Shown: positions 7,709-16,190 of the stretch, piece after piece
How positions within the stretch are numbered: the first letter of the stretch is position 1
How the letters are laid out: each line of letters begins with the position of its first letter
Assembly (NCBI GenBank): GCA_015063985.1
Contig: SVTC01000007.1
Coordinates: 1-35,476 of the forward strand
From: Oscillospiraceae bacterium
GTDB taxonomy: Bacteria; Bacillota; Clostridia; Oscillospirales; SIG627
Direction: 5' to 3'
Length of the DNA stretch: 35,476 nt
The notes under the pieces: generated by a model
Told to the model about the DNA's origin: nothing
Databases searched by the model: none
What the model saw: only the letters and a program-made list of their open reading frames with translations
Translations under genes and position numbers: made by a program

Positions 7709-9001
7709 ATGTCCAACACCTCTCTCTGCCGTCAAAAGCTATCCGATGGCATTTATTTTAATCACGTATATTCCGACGTCGCAAAAAACGATTACGTCAG
7801 CGTGTATCTAACCGCTCCCCTATCGGCGCGCGATGCATCTATGACCGCTCTGTTAAGCGCGGTGATGCTCAGGGCAACCAAGGCGTATCCGGACACGCCG
7901 TCTCTTAACGGCGCATTTATGGATTGCTATAATGCCTCTGTCGATTCCGACGTTTTCAAGTGCGGCGAGACCCAAATCTTAGCCTTCTGCGGCTCTTGTC
8001 TCAGCGACCGCTATTCCATTGACGGCGAAAGCATATTGGAAAAGCTTGCCTCTATAATGTCTCAGATCATTTTTTCTCCCTTGGTCAGATGCGGAGCCTT
8101 CAAGGCGGATATTTTAAAGCAGGAAAAGCAAAACTGCATAGACCGTATCCACTCAAGAATAAACTCCAAATCCGCCTACGCAAAAAAGAGACTTATAGAT
8201 ATAATGTGCCGCGAGGAAGCATACAGCACCGACGCTCTGGGCGACGAGGACACGATCTCCTCCATCGGAGCCAAAGAGCTTTACGGCTACTATAAAAAGC
8301 TTATTTCAAGCGCAAGGGTGGAGATATTTCACGTAGGAAGCTCAAGCCCCGAAAAGCTGAAGACTCTTTTTGAAAAGGAGCTCTCCTCTGTGGAAAGAGC
8401 TCCCGAGGCTCCCTCCCTTTGCAAGATCATCGCCAAAGCAGACAAGACGAAAACAGTCAGCGAGACCGACAAGCTCACACAGACCAACGTTGCAATGGGC
8501 TTCAGAACGGGCATCACCTACTCCCATCCCGACTACGCGGCATTCGTACTGTTCAACGCGGTGTTCGGCGGCTCCGTTACGGGAAAGCTCTTTACAAACG
8601 TACGCGAGAAAATGTCACTGTGCTACAGCATCGGCTCACGTCCCGATCTTTCAAAGGGTATAATCACCGTATCCTGCGGCATTGAAAAGGATAAGCTTAA
8701 GCTTGCAACCGATGAGATCCTTAACCAGCTTGATCTCATAAAGCAGGGAGATATAACCGCAGACGAGATGGAGCAAAGCAAAAACGCTCTTATCAACTCT
8801 CTCCAATCTCTGGAGGAGACCCCGTCCTCCATCGCGGATTGGTATATCCCAAGAATCCTTTGCAACGATTCCAGAGACCCGGGAGAGCTTATCAAGCTTT
8901 TCGAAAAGGTGGATAAGAATGGGGTATCCCAGGCAGCAAAGCACTTAAGCCTTGATACCGTGTACAGCTTAGAGCCCGAAAAGGAGGAAGAAAATGCTTA
9001 A
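7709..9001 (+). CDS. ymfF: M16 family peptidase homologue, catalytically inactive partner
   Basis: 430 residues from the ATG at 7709, which has AAAGGAG 7 bp upstream; an in-frame ATG at 7595 lies upstream of the promoter. It has the M16 (insulinase-like) fold signatures in the C-terminal half, such as the FxNAVFGGSVTGKLFxNVREK segment with Arg/Tyr of the substrate-binding lobe (REKMSLCYSIGS). The N-terminal half lacks the HxxEH zinc motif. It pairs with the next gene, which has the motif, like Bacillus YmfF/YmfH, where one subunit is inactive. Likely a cytosolic peptide-processing heterodimer. It overlaps ymfH by 8 bp. Confidence 0.88.
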   Translation: MSNTSLCRQKLSDGIYFNHVYSDVAKNDYVSVYLTAPLSARDASMTALLSAVMLRATKAYPDTPSLNGAFMDCYNASVDSDVFKCGETQILAFCGSCLSDRYSIDGESILEKLASIMSQIIFSPLVRCGAFKADILKQEKQNCIDRIHSRINSKSAYAKKRLIDIMCREEAYSTDALGDEDTISSIGAKELYGYYKKLISSARVEIFHVGSSSPEKLKTLFEKELSSVERAPEAPSLCKIIAKADKTKTVSETDKLTQTNVAMGFRTGITYSHPDYAAFVLFNAVFGGSVTGKLFTNVREKMSLCYSIGSRPDLSKGIITVSCGIEKDKLKLATDEILNQLDLIKQGDITADEMEQSKNALINSLQSLEETPSSIADWYIPRILCNDSRDPGELIKLFEKVDKNGVSQAAKHLSLDTVYSLEPEKEEENA

Positions 9002-10295
9002 AACAAAAGTTTTTACCGATGGCTTTTTGGGCGAGGAGCTTATATGCTTCAGCCACCCCTCCGGTCTCGAGGTGAAAATAATACCCAAAAAGCAAAAAAA
9101 GGCATACGCACTGTTTGCCACCCATTACGGTTCTATGGATAACTGCTTTAAAACGGCAGAGGACAGTGATTTTATTACCGTCCCCGACGGAATAGCGCAT
9201 TTCCTCGAGCACAAGATGTTTGAAAACGAGGACGGAACGGACACCTTTGCAAAATTTGCACAAAACAAGGCAAGCGCCAACGCCTTCACCTCCAACGAGA
9301 TGACCGCATATCTCTTCAGCACCACCGAGAACCACTATGAGAATCTGGAAACTCTCATAGAGCTTGCCACAAAGCCATACTTTACCAATGAAAACGTTAA
9401 TAAAGAGGTTGGGATAATCACTCAGGAAATAAATATGTACCGCGATGATCCCTACTACCGTGTGTGGTTTGGATTGATAAACGCCCTCTACAAGAAAAGC
9501 AACCTGAAGATCGATATAGCGGGAACCGAGGAAAGCATAAAGAAGATCACCCCCGAGATCCTTTACCGCTGTCACAGAAGCTTTTACAATCCTCACAATA
9601 TGCTCCTTTGCGTATGCGGCCCATACGATGCCGAGAAGGTCAGCGAGATCTGCGACAGATTGATCCCCAACATCCCCGATCCCCAAACACAAAAGCGCTA
9701 TCCCTCCGAGCCCTGCGGCATAAACGAAAAAAGAGTAAGCGTGTCACTGAGAGTGGCAATGCCCCTATTTATGGCAGGAATGAAGGACGACAGCGATATT
9801 TCAAGCTTAAGCCCCGAAAAGCGCACCTATAGAATGATCTGCCACGACCTTATAAGCGATATGCTCTTTTCCAAATCGGGAGAGTTTTTCAACAAGCTTT
9901 ACGACTCCGGTCTTTTGAACGACGATTTTTCCTTTGGGTACAATCTTTCCGCCGATTACGGTTTTCTGGAGCTCAGCGGAGAAAGCCGCGATCCGGACAA
10001 GGTCTTCAAGGCTTGTATAGAAATGATAAATGATGCCCTCTCGGATCCCGATAAATACTTCAACGCCGACTCATTCGAGCGTTGCAAGAGAGCGTCTTAC
10101 GGAAAGGCCGTGCAAAATTGGAACACTCCCGCCACCATATGCCACAACCTCGTTTCCTGCACCTTCAACGGCATAGGCTTCTGGGGAATGGAGAAAATGA
10201 TAGCCAATATAGAGCTTGAAGACGTAAAAGCTCTGTTTTTGGAGACCTACAAGCCCGAAATGTTCGCACTGAGCATAGTAGAGCCCATAAAATGA
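8994..10295 (+). CDS. ymfH: M16 family zinc metallopeptidase, active subunit
   Basis: 433 residues. The inverted zinc motif is intact: His69-Phe-Leu-Glu72-His73 in GIAHFLEHKMFE, followed by the ASANAFTS..TAYLFST segment and NKEVGIITQEINMYRDDP, which supplies the third glutamate ligand. The FGYNLSADYGF segment belongs to the C-terminal lobe. It forms the expected pair with ymfF; the start codon lies within the end of ymfF with its own GGAGG. Bacillus homologues are linked to processing of small peptides; the substrate here is unknown. No precursor-peptide gene or radical SAM enzyme was seen nearby. Confidence 0.92.
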   Translation: MLKTKVFTDGFLGEELICFSHPSGLEVKIIPKKQKKAYALFATHYGSMDNCFKTAEDSDFITVPDGIAHFLEHKMFENEDGTDTFAKFAQNKASANAFTSNEMTAYLFSTTENHYENLETLIELATKPYFTNENVNKEVGIITQEINMYRDDPYYRVWFGLINALYKKSNLKIDIAGTEESIKKITPEILYRCHRSFYNPHNMLLCVCGPYDAEKVSEICDRLIPNIPDPQTQKRYPSEPCGINEKRVSVSLRVAMPLFMAGMKDDSDISSLSPEKRTYRMICHDLISDMLFSKSGEFFNKLYDSGLLNDDFSFGYNLSADYGFLELSGESRDPDKVFKACIEMINDALSDPDKYFNADSFERCKRASYGKAVQNWNTPATICHNLVSCTFNGIGFWGMEKMIANIELEDVKALFLETYKPEMFALSIVEPIK

Positions 10296-10308
10296 AAGGA
10301 GTACCGAT

Positions 10309-11307
10309 ATGAACCAAAGCTTTGAGGTATGGTTTGACAAGCTGGGATTTTTATCCGATTACGTCTTTGAAATTAATCCCGTCGCCTTTTCCGTCTTCGG
10401 AAAATCCATTGCCTGGTACGGCATAGTGATATGCCTGGGTATGGTGCTGGCCTACCTTTACTCCTCGAGAAAAGCCAAACACGAGGGAATAAGCACGGAC
10501 AGCTTTATTGACTACGTTCTGTTTACCGTGCCTATCGGAATAATCGGCGCAAGACTCTTTTACGTTTTGCCCAGCCTTGACGAATTTCCCGACTTTCCAT
10601 CGATGCTGGCAATATGGAACGGCGGGCTTGCAATAACCGGAGGCATAGTATTCGGACTTATCACCGTTATCTGCGTAAGCCTCTACAAAAAACACAACTT
10701 CCTTCGTCTGCTTGACGCCCTCGCGCCGGGAGTGCTTCTGGCACAAGCGGTGGGAAGATGGGGCAACTTCTTCAACGGAGAGGTTTTCGGCGTGGAGACC
10801 ACCCTTCCCTGGGCGATGAGCCTTGATATAAAGGGTATAGTATACGCCGATAGACACCCCTTGTTCTTCTATGAATTCGCCCTTAACCTTATAGGTGTAC
10901 TGATAATGCACCTTATGTACAAGAAAAAGCGCTATTCGGGCCAGATCGTTTCCTTCTACCTTGCCTGGTACGGAATAATCAGAAGCCTTCTGGAGCTTTT
11001 AAGAGACAGCAGCTATCAGCTGGGCTTTGAGCTTTTCGGTATTCCCATGCTTTTCAGCCAGCTCATCACTATACTGATGGCAATAATCGGAATAACGGCA
11101 TTTATTCTGGGATTCATTTTAAAGGATAAGTTCAGCTTTTTAAAGCCTTACAGTCCCGAGCCCGTTTTGGAGGGCGCCGTAGAAGAAAGCTCGGACGAGA
11201 CGGAAGAAAAGGAAGAAAACACACCTGCAGCAGAGGATGCTGCGGAAAATACGAATAATAATACTAACGATCAAAAGGAGACGGAAAATGGCACCGCTGA
11301 TTCTTGA
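10309..11307 (+). CDS. lgt: Prolipoprotein diacylglyceryl transferase
   Basis: 332 residues, a polytopic membrane enzyme that moves diacylglycerol from phosphatidylglycerol to the lipobox cysteine of prolipoproteins. The Lgt signature [13 protein letters not shown] is present near residue 146, with [12 protein letters not shown] near the N-terminus and [11 protein letters not shown] near the C-terminal helices. The segment [11 protein letters not shown] has Thr where many homologues have His or Tyr. The last 45 residues form a Glu/Asn/Thr-rich cytoplasmic tail beyond the normal end of the family. GAAAGGAG precedes the ATG. It sits 13 bp after ymfH and upstream of a lipoprotein gene that is one of its likely substrates. 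Confidence 0.95.
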   Translation: MNQSFEVWFDKLGFLSDYVFEINPVAFSVFGKSIAWYGIVICLGMVLAYLYSSRKAKHEGISTDSFIDYVLFTVPIGIIGARLFYVLPSLDEFPDFPSMLAIWNGGLAITGGIVFGLITVICVSLYKKHNFLRLLDALAPGVLLAQAVGRWGNFFNGEVFGVETTLPWAMSLDIKGIVYADRHPLFFYEFALNLIGVLIMHLMYKKKRYSGQIVSFYLAWYGIIRSLLELLRDSSYQLGFELFGIPMLFSQLITILMAIIGITAFILGFILKDKFSFLKPYSPEPVLEGAVEESSDETEEKEENTPAAEDAAENTNNNTNDQKETENGTADS

Positions 11308-12145
11308 CGGCAAGACACTATCGAAAAAAACAGAAGCCCTGCTTCTTGAAAAAAGTACGGAGCTAAAGGCAAAATACGGCTTTGTGCCCGTTCTTGCCAC
11401 CATACTTGTGGGATCGGATCCCGCATCCTGTACATACGTAAGAATGAAAAAGAACGCCTGCCAAAGAGTGGGACTTGATTCAATGAGCGTGGAAATGGAT
11501 GAAAGCACCACCACCGAGCAGCTTCTGGCAAAGATCCACGAGCTCAACCGCGACAGCAGAGTATGCGGTATACTGCTTCAGCATCCCGTGCCCCGCCACA
11601 TCGACGAAAAGGCTTGCTTTGAAGCCATAGCTCCCGAAAAGGACGTAGACGGCGTAAATACCGCAACCTTCGGAAGAATGACCATGGGCTCCTTTGCTTA
11701 TAAAAGTGCCACACCTTACGGCATTATGTCTATCCTTGAGGAGTACGGCATTGAGCTTGAGGGCAAGGAGGCAGTGGTTATAGGCAGAAGCGCCATTTTG
11801 GGAAAGCCCGTTGCAATGATGCTTCTGAACGCCAACGCCACAGTCACCATCTGCCACTCCAAAACCAAAAACCTCCCCGAGGTAGTAAAGCGCGCCGATA
11901 TCGTCGTTGCCGCGGTGGGCAAGCCCCGCTTTGTCAAGGCGGAATGGATAAAGGATGGCGCAGTTCTTATAGACGCCGGCTACAACCCCGGAAACGTTGG
12001 AGATATAGACCTTGAAAACGCCGCGGCAAAAAGCTCGGCATATACACCCGTACCCGGCGGCTGCGGTCCCATGACCATTGCCATGCTTATGAAAAACACA
12101 ATGGAAAGTGCAGAAAAAGCTTGTAAGGAGGCTTCAAAAAAATGA
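11288..12145 (+). CDS. folD: Bifunctional methylene-THF dehydrogenase/methenyl-THF cyclohydrolase
   Basis: 285 residues from the ATG at 11288 (AAAAGGAG upstream), a start inside the tail of lgt (20-bp overlap). It interconverts 5,10-methylene-, 5,10-methenyl- and 10-formyl-tetrahydrofolate in the cytosol for purine and formyl-Met-tRNA synthesis. Visible motifs: [10 protein letters not shown] with the catalytic Tyr/Lys pair, [20 protein letters not shown], the Rossmann [15 protein letters not shown] and C-terminal [14 protein letters not shown]. The length is normal for the family. Confidence 0.95.
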   Translation: MAPLILDGKTLSKKTEALLLEKSTELKAKYGFVPVLATILVGSDPASCTYVRMKKNACQRVGLDSMSVEMDESTTTEQLLAKIHELNRDSRVCGILLQHPVPRHIDEKACFEAIAPEKDVDGVNTATFGRMTMGSFAYKSATPYGIMSILEEYGIELEGKEAVVIGRSAILGKPVAMMLLNANATVTICHSKTKNLPEVVKRADIVVAAVGKPRFVKAEWIKDGAVLIDAGYNPGNVGDIDLENAAAKSSAYTPVPGGCGPMTIAMLMKNTMESAEKACKEASKK

Positions 12146-12534
12146 AAAAGATCTTATGTGCCGCACTTCTTATTACGTGCATATTCTCAGTACTCTCCTG
12201 CTCGGCTCCCGATATTTACGAGGTAGACTTTGACGTAAAGCACGGAGTGATGACCGCAGAGGTTATCTGCCGCTACAGCGGTAAATACACCGATTGCAGC
12301 TACTCCATAGTCGGAGTACAGAACGCCAAGCTCCTGGAGACCAAGGGTCCCGAAAAGGGCGAGGACGGAATCACGACCAAAAGCTTCAACTTTGATCTTT
12401 CCAAATCAAAGACCAACGTCATAATCCTCCGCTTTGCCACTGAATCCGGAAACGAAGAGGACAGTGTTTCTCTGTGCTACCAGCTTTTAGTGGAAAACGG
12501 CTACGTAGTGGTTAAAAAGCTCACAGGTATTTAA
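12142..12534 (+). CDS. Small putative lipoprotein of unknown function
   Basis: 130 residues. The signal peptide ends in a lipobox (FSVLSC, Cys20), so the mature protein of about 111 residues is likely lipid-anchored by Lgt. The rest is predicted beta-rich with two further cysteines (YTDCSYS and VSLCYQ); it has no recognised family. Its ATG overlaps the folD stop (ATGA) and it is the last gene of the operon before a strong terminator. Confidence 0.8.
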   Translation: MKKILCAALLITCIFSVLSCSAPDIYEVDFDVKHGVMTAEVICRYSGKYTDCSYSIVGVQNAKLLETKGPEKGEDGITTKSFNFDLSKSKTNVIILRFATESGNEEDSVSLCYQLLVENGYVVVKKLTGI

Positions 12535-12549
12535 AACGGAAAAAGCAAC

Positions 12550-12589
12550 ACCGTCCGATGAAAAGGTTTTTCATCGGACGGTATTTTTT
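12550..12589. terminator. Bidirectional terminator between lipoprotein and HAD genes
   Basis: Perfect stem ACCGTCCGATGAAAA/TTTTCATCGGACGGT followed by a T-run at 12584-12589 on the plus strand. Reading minus, it is followed by GTTGCTTTTT. It serves the two convergent operons. Confidence 0.9.
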
Positions 12590-13271
12590 ATTTCAAAATC
12601 GATTCCACCAAGGCGAGATCCCTGATCACGTGATCTGCCATGGGAGTAATTAGATATTTTTCCTTGGGATCGAAAAGGCAGGTCTGCATCCCCGCATTTT
12701 TTGCACCAACGATATCTGCCTCGTAGGAATCTCCAACAAAAAGACATTCCTCCGCCTTTTGCTGCTTTGCTCGCTCCATTACCGCAACAAAAAATCCCTT
12801 GGCAGGCTTCACGGCACCTATATCGCCCGAAACGAACACGCCGTCAAGCTTTTCAAGCATTCCCGCAAGCTTTAAGCGGTTTATCTGCTGTGCGGCAACC
12901 GGGGCGTTGCTGGCAGCATAAAGAGGACATCTTCCTCTCAGTCTTGACAGGATCAAATCGGCATTTTTTACCTCTATCGCCGAGGAGAACATTTCCTTCA
13001 GGAACATCTCCTCAAAGACGTGGGGATCGTGCTTTATTCCCAATTCGTCGAAGATCAGCTTAAATCTGATCCTTTTGTGCTCCGCTCTGCTTAAGGTCCC
13101 CTCCTCTATCCTGCGCCAAAGCTCCGCGTTTATGCGATGATAGGTCGGTGATAGCTCGGCCGGCATCGTCTCGCCTAAGCTATGATAGGCTCTTTTTATC
13201 GCATTGTCCGCACTGCGTTTGAAATCAAGGAGAGTATCGTCGATATCAAAAAATACCGCTTTTATCATCAT
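12588..13271 (-). CDS. HAD-superfamily phosphatase, YjjG-like nucleotidase
   Basis: 227 residues. HAD motif I is FDIDDTLLD (Asp8/Asp10), motif II lies in YAASNAPV, the Lys in KPAKGFF (motif III), and motif IV is VGDSYEADIVGAKNAG. The helical cap (about 18-85) follows the YjjG/TIGR02254 pattern of pyrimidine 5'-nucleotidases acting on non-canonical or surplus nucleotides. The exact substrate cannot be read from sequence. The ATG overlaps the stop of the GH2 gene (ATGA), so it is translationally coupled. An ATG one codon later is also possible. Confidence 0.88.
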   Translation of the reverse strand: MMIKAVFFDIDDTLLDFKRSADNAIKRAYHSLGETMPAELSPTYHRINAELWRRIEEGTLSRAEHKRIRFKLIFDELGIKHDPHVFEEMFLKEMFSSAIEVKNADLILSRLRGRCPLYAASNAPVAAQQINRLKLAGMLEKLDGVFVSGDIGAVKPAKGFFVAVMERAKQQKAEECLFVGDSYEADIVGAKNAGMQTCLFDPKEKYLITPMADHVIRDLALVESILK

Positions 13272-15016
13272 TGCTCAATTGCAGCCTTTTTGGTGTTGAT
13301 CTCGTAGAAGATCTGAGGATCGAACTTGAACTGTCTGTCGTAGGTCATAAGTCCGTTTACCTCCTGCTCTACGTCGTAAAGCTGGGTGTAGCAGAAGCCC
13401 ATGATCTCGGGATTATCCAAAAGTGCATCTGTCAAGCCCTTGTAACGCGCAATAAACTCTTCCTCTGTGGTTACGGACTTTCCGTAGCCCCAGCCTGCGG
13501 CATTTTCCTTGCCCGTCCACTTTATTCCGCCGTACTCACTGACAAAGACGGGAGTCTTGCCGTCGTACTTCTGTCTGCCCTTCCAATCCTTCCTGCGCTC
13601 ACACTGATCGTTTATTACTCCGTTGGCGATGTCTGCATAGTAGCTCTTGAAAAGCTCAACGTCCTGCTCGTAATCGTGAACGTCGAATATATCGCTGAGC
13701 TCGTGGAAATTTCCGCTGGTATCGATAACGGGTCTTGTGCCGTCTGCCGCCTTTGTGGCAAGGTAAACGGTCTTGATGACGCCGTTATACTGCCTTGAGC
13801 CGTTTACGTCCCAGGTCTCATTGAAGGGACACCATCCGATAACACAAGGATGGGAGAAGTCACGCTTTACAGCTTCAAGCCATTCGGGAAGGAAGCTCAA
13901 TATGCTTTCGGGTCTGGAATGATCAAGTCCCCAGTTGGCATGCTCTCCCCACACGGGATAACCCATTTTGTCCGCCCAATAGAGAAATCTTGGCTCGAAG
14001 ACCTTTTCGTGAAGTCTTGCTCCGTTGAATCCGAGAGCGAAGGAATATTCAATATCCTTTTTCAACGCCTCATCGGAGGGTGCGGTGTAGATACCGTCGG
14101 GATAGAAGCCCTGATCCAATACCCATCTTCCAAAGACTCTTCTTCCGTTGAGGACCATTCCCGTTTTGTCAAGGAATACCTCTCTGAGTCCGAAATATGC
14201 TCTTACACTGTCCAGAACCTCGCCGTTCTTTTCAATGGTTATATCAAGATCGTAAAGCTCACCCTGCTTGATGTCCCAAAGATGCTTTTCGTTAAGCTTA
14301 ACGTTTAGGCTTACACTGTTGCAGTTTATCTCACTTTCCGCCTCGCCCATAGGTCTGCCGTCGTAGGAAGCCTTGATTTTGGCAACACAGCCCAATGCAG
14401 GAGCGCTGATCTCCAATTCAAAGGCGGCACTGACACTGCTGATATTTGGGAAAGCCTTAAAGCTTATAAGATGCGCGGGACTTACAGGCTCAAGCCATAC
14501 GCTCTGCCATATTCCCGTGGTCCTTGTGTAGTGACATCCCGAGGAGGCGAATTTGTGAGCCTGCTTGCCGGAGGGCTGAAGGCCCTCTCTGAGATGATCG
14601 TAGGCGCAGACGGTAATACGGTTGCTTCCTTCCTCCAATGCATCGGTAACGTCCGCATCAAAGGGAACGTAGCCTCCGCGATGGCTTGCAACGTATTTGC
14701 CGTTGACCCAGAGCCTTGCGTGATAATCTATTGCTCCTATATGAAGCATTATTCTCTTGCCCTTCCAATCTGCGGGTATCTCCACGTCCTTTTTGTACCA
14801 GACGCAGTTCATATAATCCTTGTTTCCCACACCGGAAAGCTCGCTTTCGGGGCAATAGGGGACGGTGATCTCCCCGTCAAGCTTTTCGCGCTTGAAAAAC
14901 TCTCTTGCCTCTCCGCTTTCGCTGTTATCAATTTCAAATTCCCACTGTCCGTTAAGGCAAAGCCAGTCTTCTCTGACAAGCTGAGGACGGGGATACTCTT
15001 TTCTAAGATCGACCAT
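13268..15016 (-). CDS. Glycoside hydrolase family 2 (beta-galactosidase/glucuronidase type)
   Basis: 582 residues from the ATG at 15016; the TTG seven codons upstream lies inside the Shine-Dalgarno region. It has an N-terminal sugar-binding jelly-roll (about 8-180, with NGQWEFEID and LHIGAIDYHARLWVNG), an Ig-like sandwich (180-275) and a TIM barrel. The acid/base is Glu400 in GWCPFNETWD and the nucleophile is Glu494 in VFVSEYGG. There is no signal peptide, so it cleaves imported oligosaccharides in the cytosol. The sugar specificity is unknown. It is shorter than LacZ, similar to compact gut GH2 enzymes. First gene of a two-gene operon with the HAD phosphatase. Confidence 0.92.
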   Translation of the reverse strand: MVDLRKEYPRPQLVREDWLCLNGQWEFEIDNSESGEAREFFKREKLDGEITVPYCPESELSGVGNKDYMNCVWYKKDVEIPADWKGKRIMLHIGAIDYHARLWVNGKYVASHRGGYVPFDADVTDALEEGSNRITVCAYDHLREGLQPSGKQAHKFASSGCHYTRTTGIWQSVWLEPVSPAHLISFKAFPNISSVSAAFELEISAPALGCVAKIKASYDGRPMGEAESEINCNSVSLNVKLNEKHLWDIKQGELYDLDITIEKNGEVLDSVRAYFGLREVFLDKTGMVLNGRRVFGRWVLDQGFYPDGIYTAPSDEALKKDIEYSFALGFNGARLHEKVFEPRFLYWADKMGYPVWGEHANWGLDHSRPESILSFLPEWLEAVKRDFSHPCVIGWCPFNETWDVNGSRQYNGVIKTVYLATKAADGTRPVIDTSGNFHELSDIFDVHDYEQDVELFKSYYADIANGVINDQCERRKDWKGRQKYDGKTPVFVSEYGGIKWTGKENAAGWGYGKSVTTEEEFIARYKGLTDALLDNPEIMGFCYTQLYDVEQEVNGLMTYDRQFKFDPQIFYEINTKKAAIEQ

Positions 15017-15133
15017 TATTAATAATTCCTTTCCCAAAGCTGTGATTTCTCTATAATTTTATCAAAAAAAACAACCGTTGTAAAGAGAATGAAGAATAAA
15101 AATGAAAAAAATCCAATTTTTTTCAAAAAACAA

Positions 15134-15162
15134 GTGACAAGCGCAAAACTTTGTGGTAAAAT
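15134..15162 (+). promoter_or_regulatory. Promoter of mscL
   Basis: GTGACA (15134-15139), 17-bp spacer, TAAAAT (15157-15162), about 30 bp before the mscL start. Confidence 0.65.
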
Positions 15163-15191
15163 GTAAAAAACAATAAAAGAAAGGTAAAAAA

Positions 15192-15674
15192 ATGAAAAAA
15201 TTCTTTTCCGATTTTAAAAAGTTCGCCACCAAGGGCAACGTGGTGGATATGGCAGTCGGTGTTGTAGTCGGCGGAGCCTTCAGCAAGATCGTTACCGCAC
15301 TGGTTAATAACATCATCACTCCTCTTATCAGCCTTCTCACAGGCGGAGCAAATTTTGCAGATCTCTCGGTTGTACTTAAAGCAGAAGTACTCGACGAGGC
15401 AGGCGAGGTAATTCAGGAAGCGGTCAAGCTCAACTACGGTGCATTCCTGCAGGCCGTCATTGATTTCTTTATTATCGCCCTCTCCATCTTCACCGTTATC
15501 AGGATCATAACCAAAGCTCAGGACAAATTGGGCGAAAAGAAGCGCCTGGAGGAAGAAGCAAAGAAGGCAGAAGAGGAAGCAAAGAAAAAAGCAGCCGAGG
15601 AAGAAGCAAAGAAGAATTCTCCCGAGGTCGTTCTCGCCGAGATCCGCGACATCCTCAAGGATATGAAAAAATAA
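15192..15674 (+). CDS. mscL: Large-conductance mechanosensitive channel
   Basis: 160 residues. The start MKKFFSDFKKFATKGNVVDMAVGVVVGGAF is the classic MscL amphipathic helix and first transmembrane helix; a periplasm-side loop (50-80) and second helix (about 82-105) follow. It forms a pentameric pore that opens under membrane tension during hypo-osmotic shock. The C-terminal cytoplasmic helix is unusually long and charged (repeated KKAEEEA-type heptads, about 115-140). AGAAAGG precedes the ATG. Monocistronic, with its own promoter and terminator. Confidence 0.95.
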   Translation: MKKFFSDFKKFATKGNVVDMAVGVVVGGAFSKIVTALVNNIITPLISLLTGGANFADLSVVLKAEVLDEAGEVIQEAVKLNYGAFLQAVIDFFIIALSIFTVIRIITKAQDKLGEKKRLEEEAKKAEEEAKKKAAEEEAKKNSPEVVLAEIRDILKDMKK

Positions 15675-15687
15675 ATACCGATGTAAA

Positions 15688-15713
15688 AGTTCCCGACCAA
15701 GTCGGGAGCTTTT
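15688..15713 (+). terminator. Intrinsic terminator of mscL
   Basis: Stem TCCCGAC-CAA-GTCGGGA followed by GCTTTT, 14-40 bp after the mscL stop; flanking AAAAG/CTTTT extends the stem. Confidence 0.85.
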
Positions 15714-15778
15714 GGTTTACATAATATTTTCAGCTTTTCTAAAACCCACCTTCGACCGCTGTGTTCGCACTAACTCAG

Positions 15779-15848
15779 TCGACGTTAAAAGTTTTTTATC
15801 CATCTTTTTTTCAAAAAAGATGGCGGGGATTGGGGCGGCGCCCCATAA
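15779..15848 (-). repeat. Dispersed 3'-end repeat with GC palindrome (family copy 2)
   Basis: Composite element on the plus strand: tag GTCGACGTTAAAAGTTTTTT, AT palindrome CCATC(T)7 C(A)6 GATGG, then GCGGGGATTGGGGCGGCGCC ending in the near-perfect palindrome TGGGGCGGCGCCCCA (15831-15845). It has the same three-part order as the copy at 32376-32470 before lon. Confidence 0.8.
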
Positions 15849-15860
15849 AATATACTAAAG

Positions 15861-16190
15861 ATTGAAAGTTTTTTGCCTGCTTTTTTCAAAAAGCTAATAG
15901 GTTCAAGCTTATGAAAAGAAAGGCTTCGTGCTCTGTGTCGGCATTGACTTTATCGACATTAAAAGTTTTTTGCCTGCTTTTTTCAAAAAGCTAATAGGTT
16001 CAAGCTTATGAAAAGAAAGGCTTCGTGCTCTGTGTCGGCATTGACTTTATCGACATTAAAAGTTTTTTGCCTGCTTTTTTTCAAAAACTAATAGGTTCAA
16101 GCTTATGCAAAGAAAGTCTTCGTGCTCTGTGTTGGCGCTGACTTTATCGATATTAAAAGTTTTTTGCCTACTTTTTTTCAAAAAAGTAGG
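15861..16190 (-). repeat. 97-bp tandem repeat array made of the dispersed element
   Basis: The block TTAAAAGTTTTTTGCCTGC plus a degenerate palindrome, CTAATAGGTTCAAGCTTATG, AAAGAAAGGCTTCGTGCTCT and GTGTCGGCATTGACTTTATC recurs with TGCCTGC/TGCCTAC starting at 15874, 15971, 16068 and 16165, a strict 97-bp period. Copies 1 and 2 are almost identical; copy 3 has a few changes. The last partial unit restores the full palindrome CCTAC(T)7 C(A)6 GTAGG (16168-16191), which abuts the stop codon of the GH127-like gene and probably acts as its terminator. No ORF was supported. Confidence 0.9.

Noticed and set aside
15861-16190. CRISPR array
   Set aside because: The 97-bp units are repeated in full, without unique spacers, and no cas genes are near.
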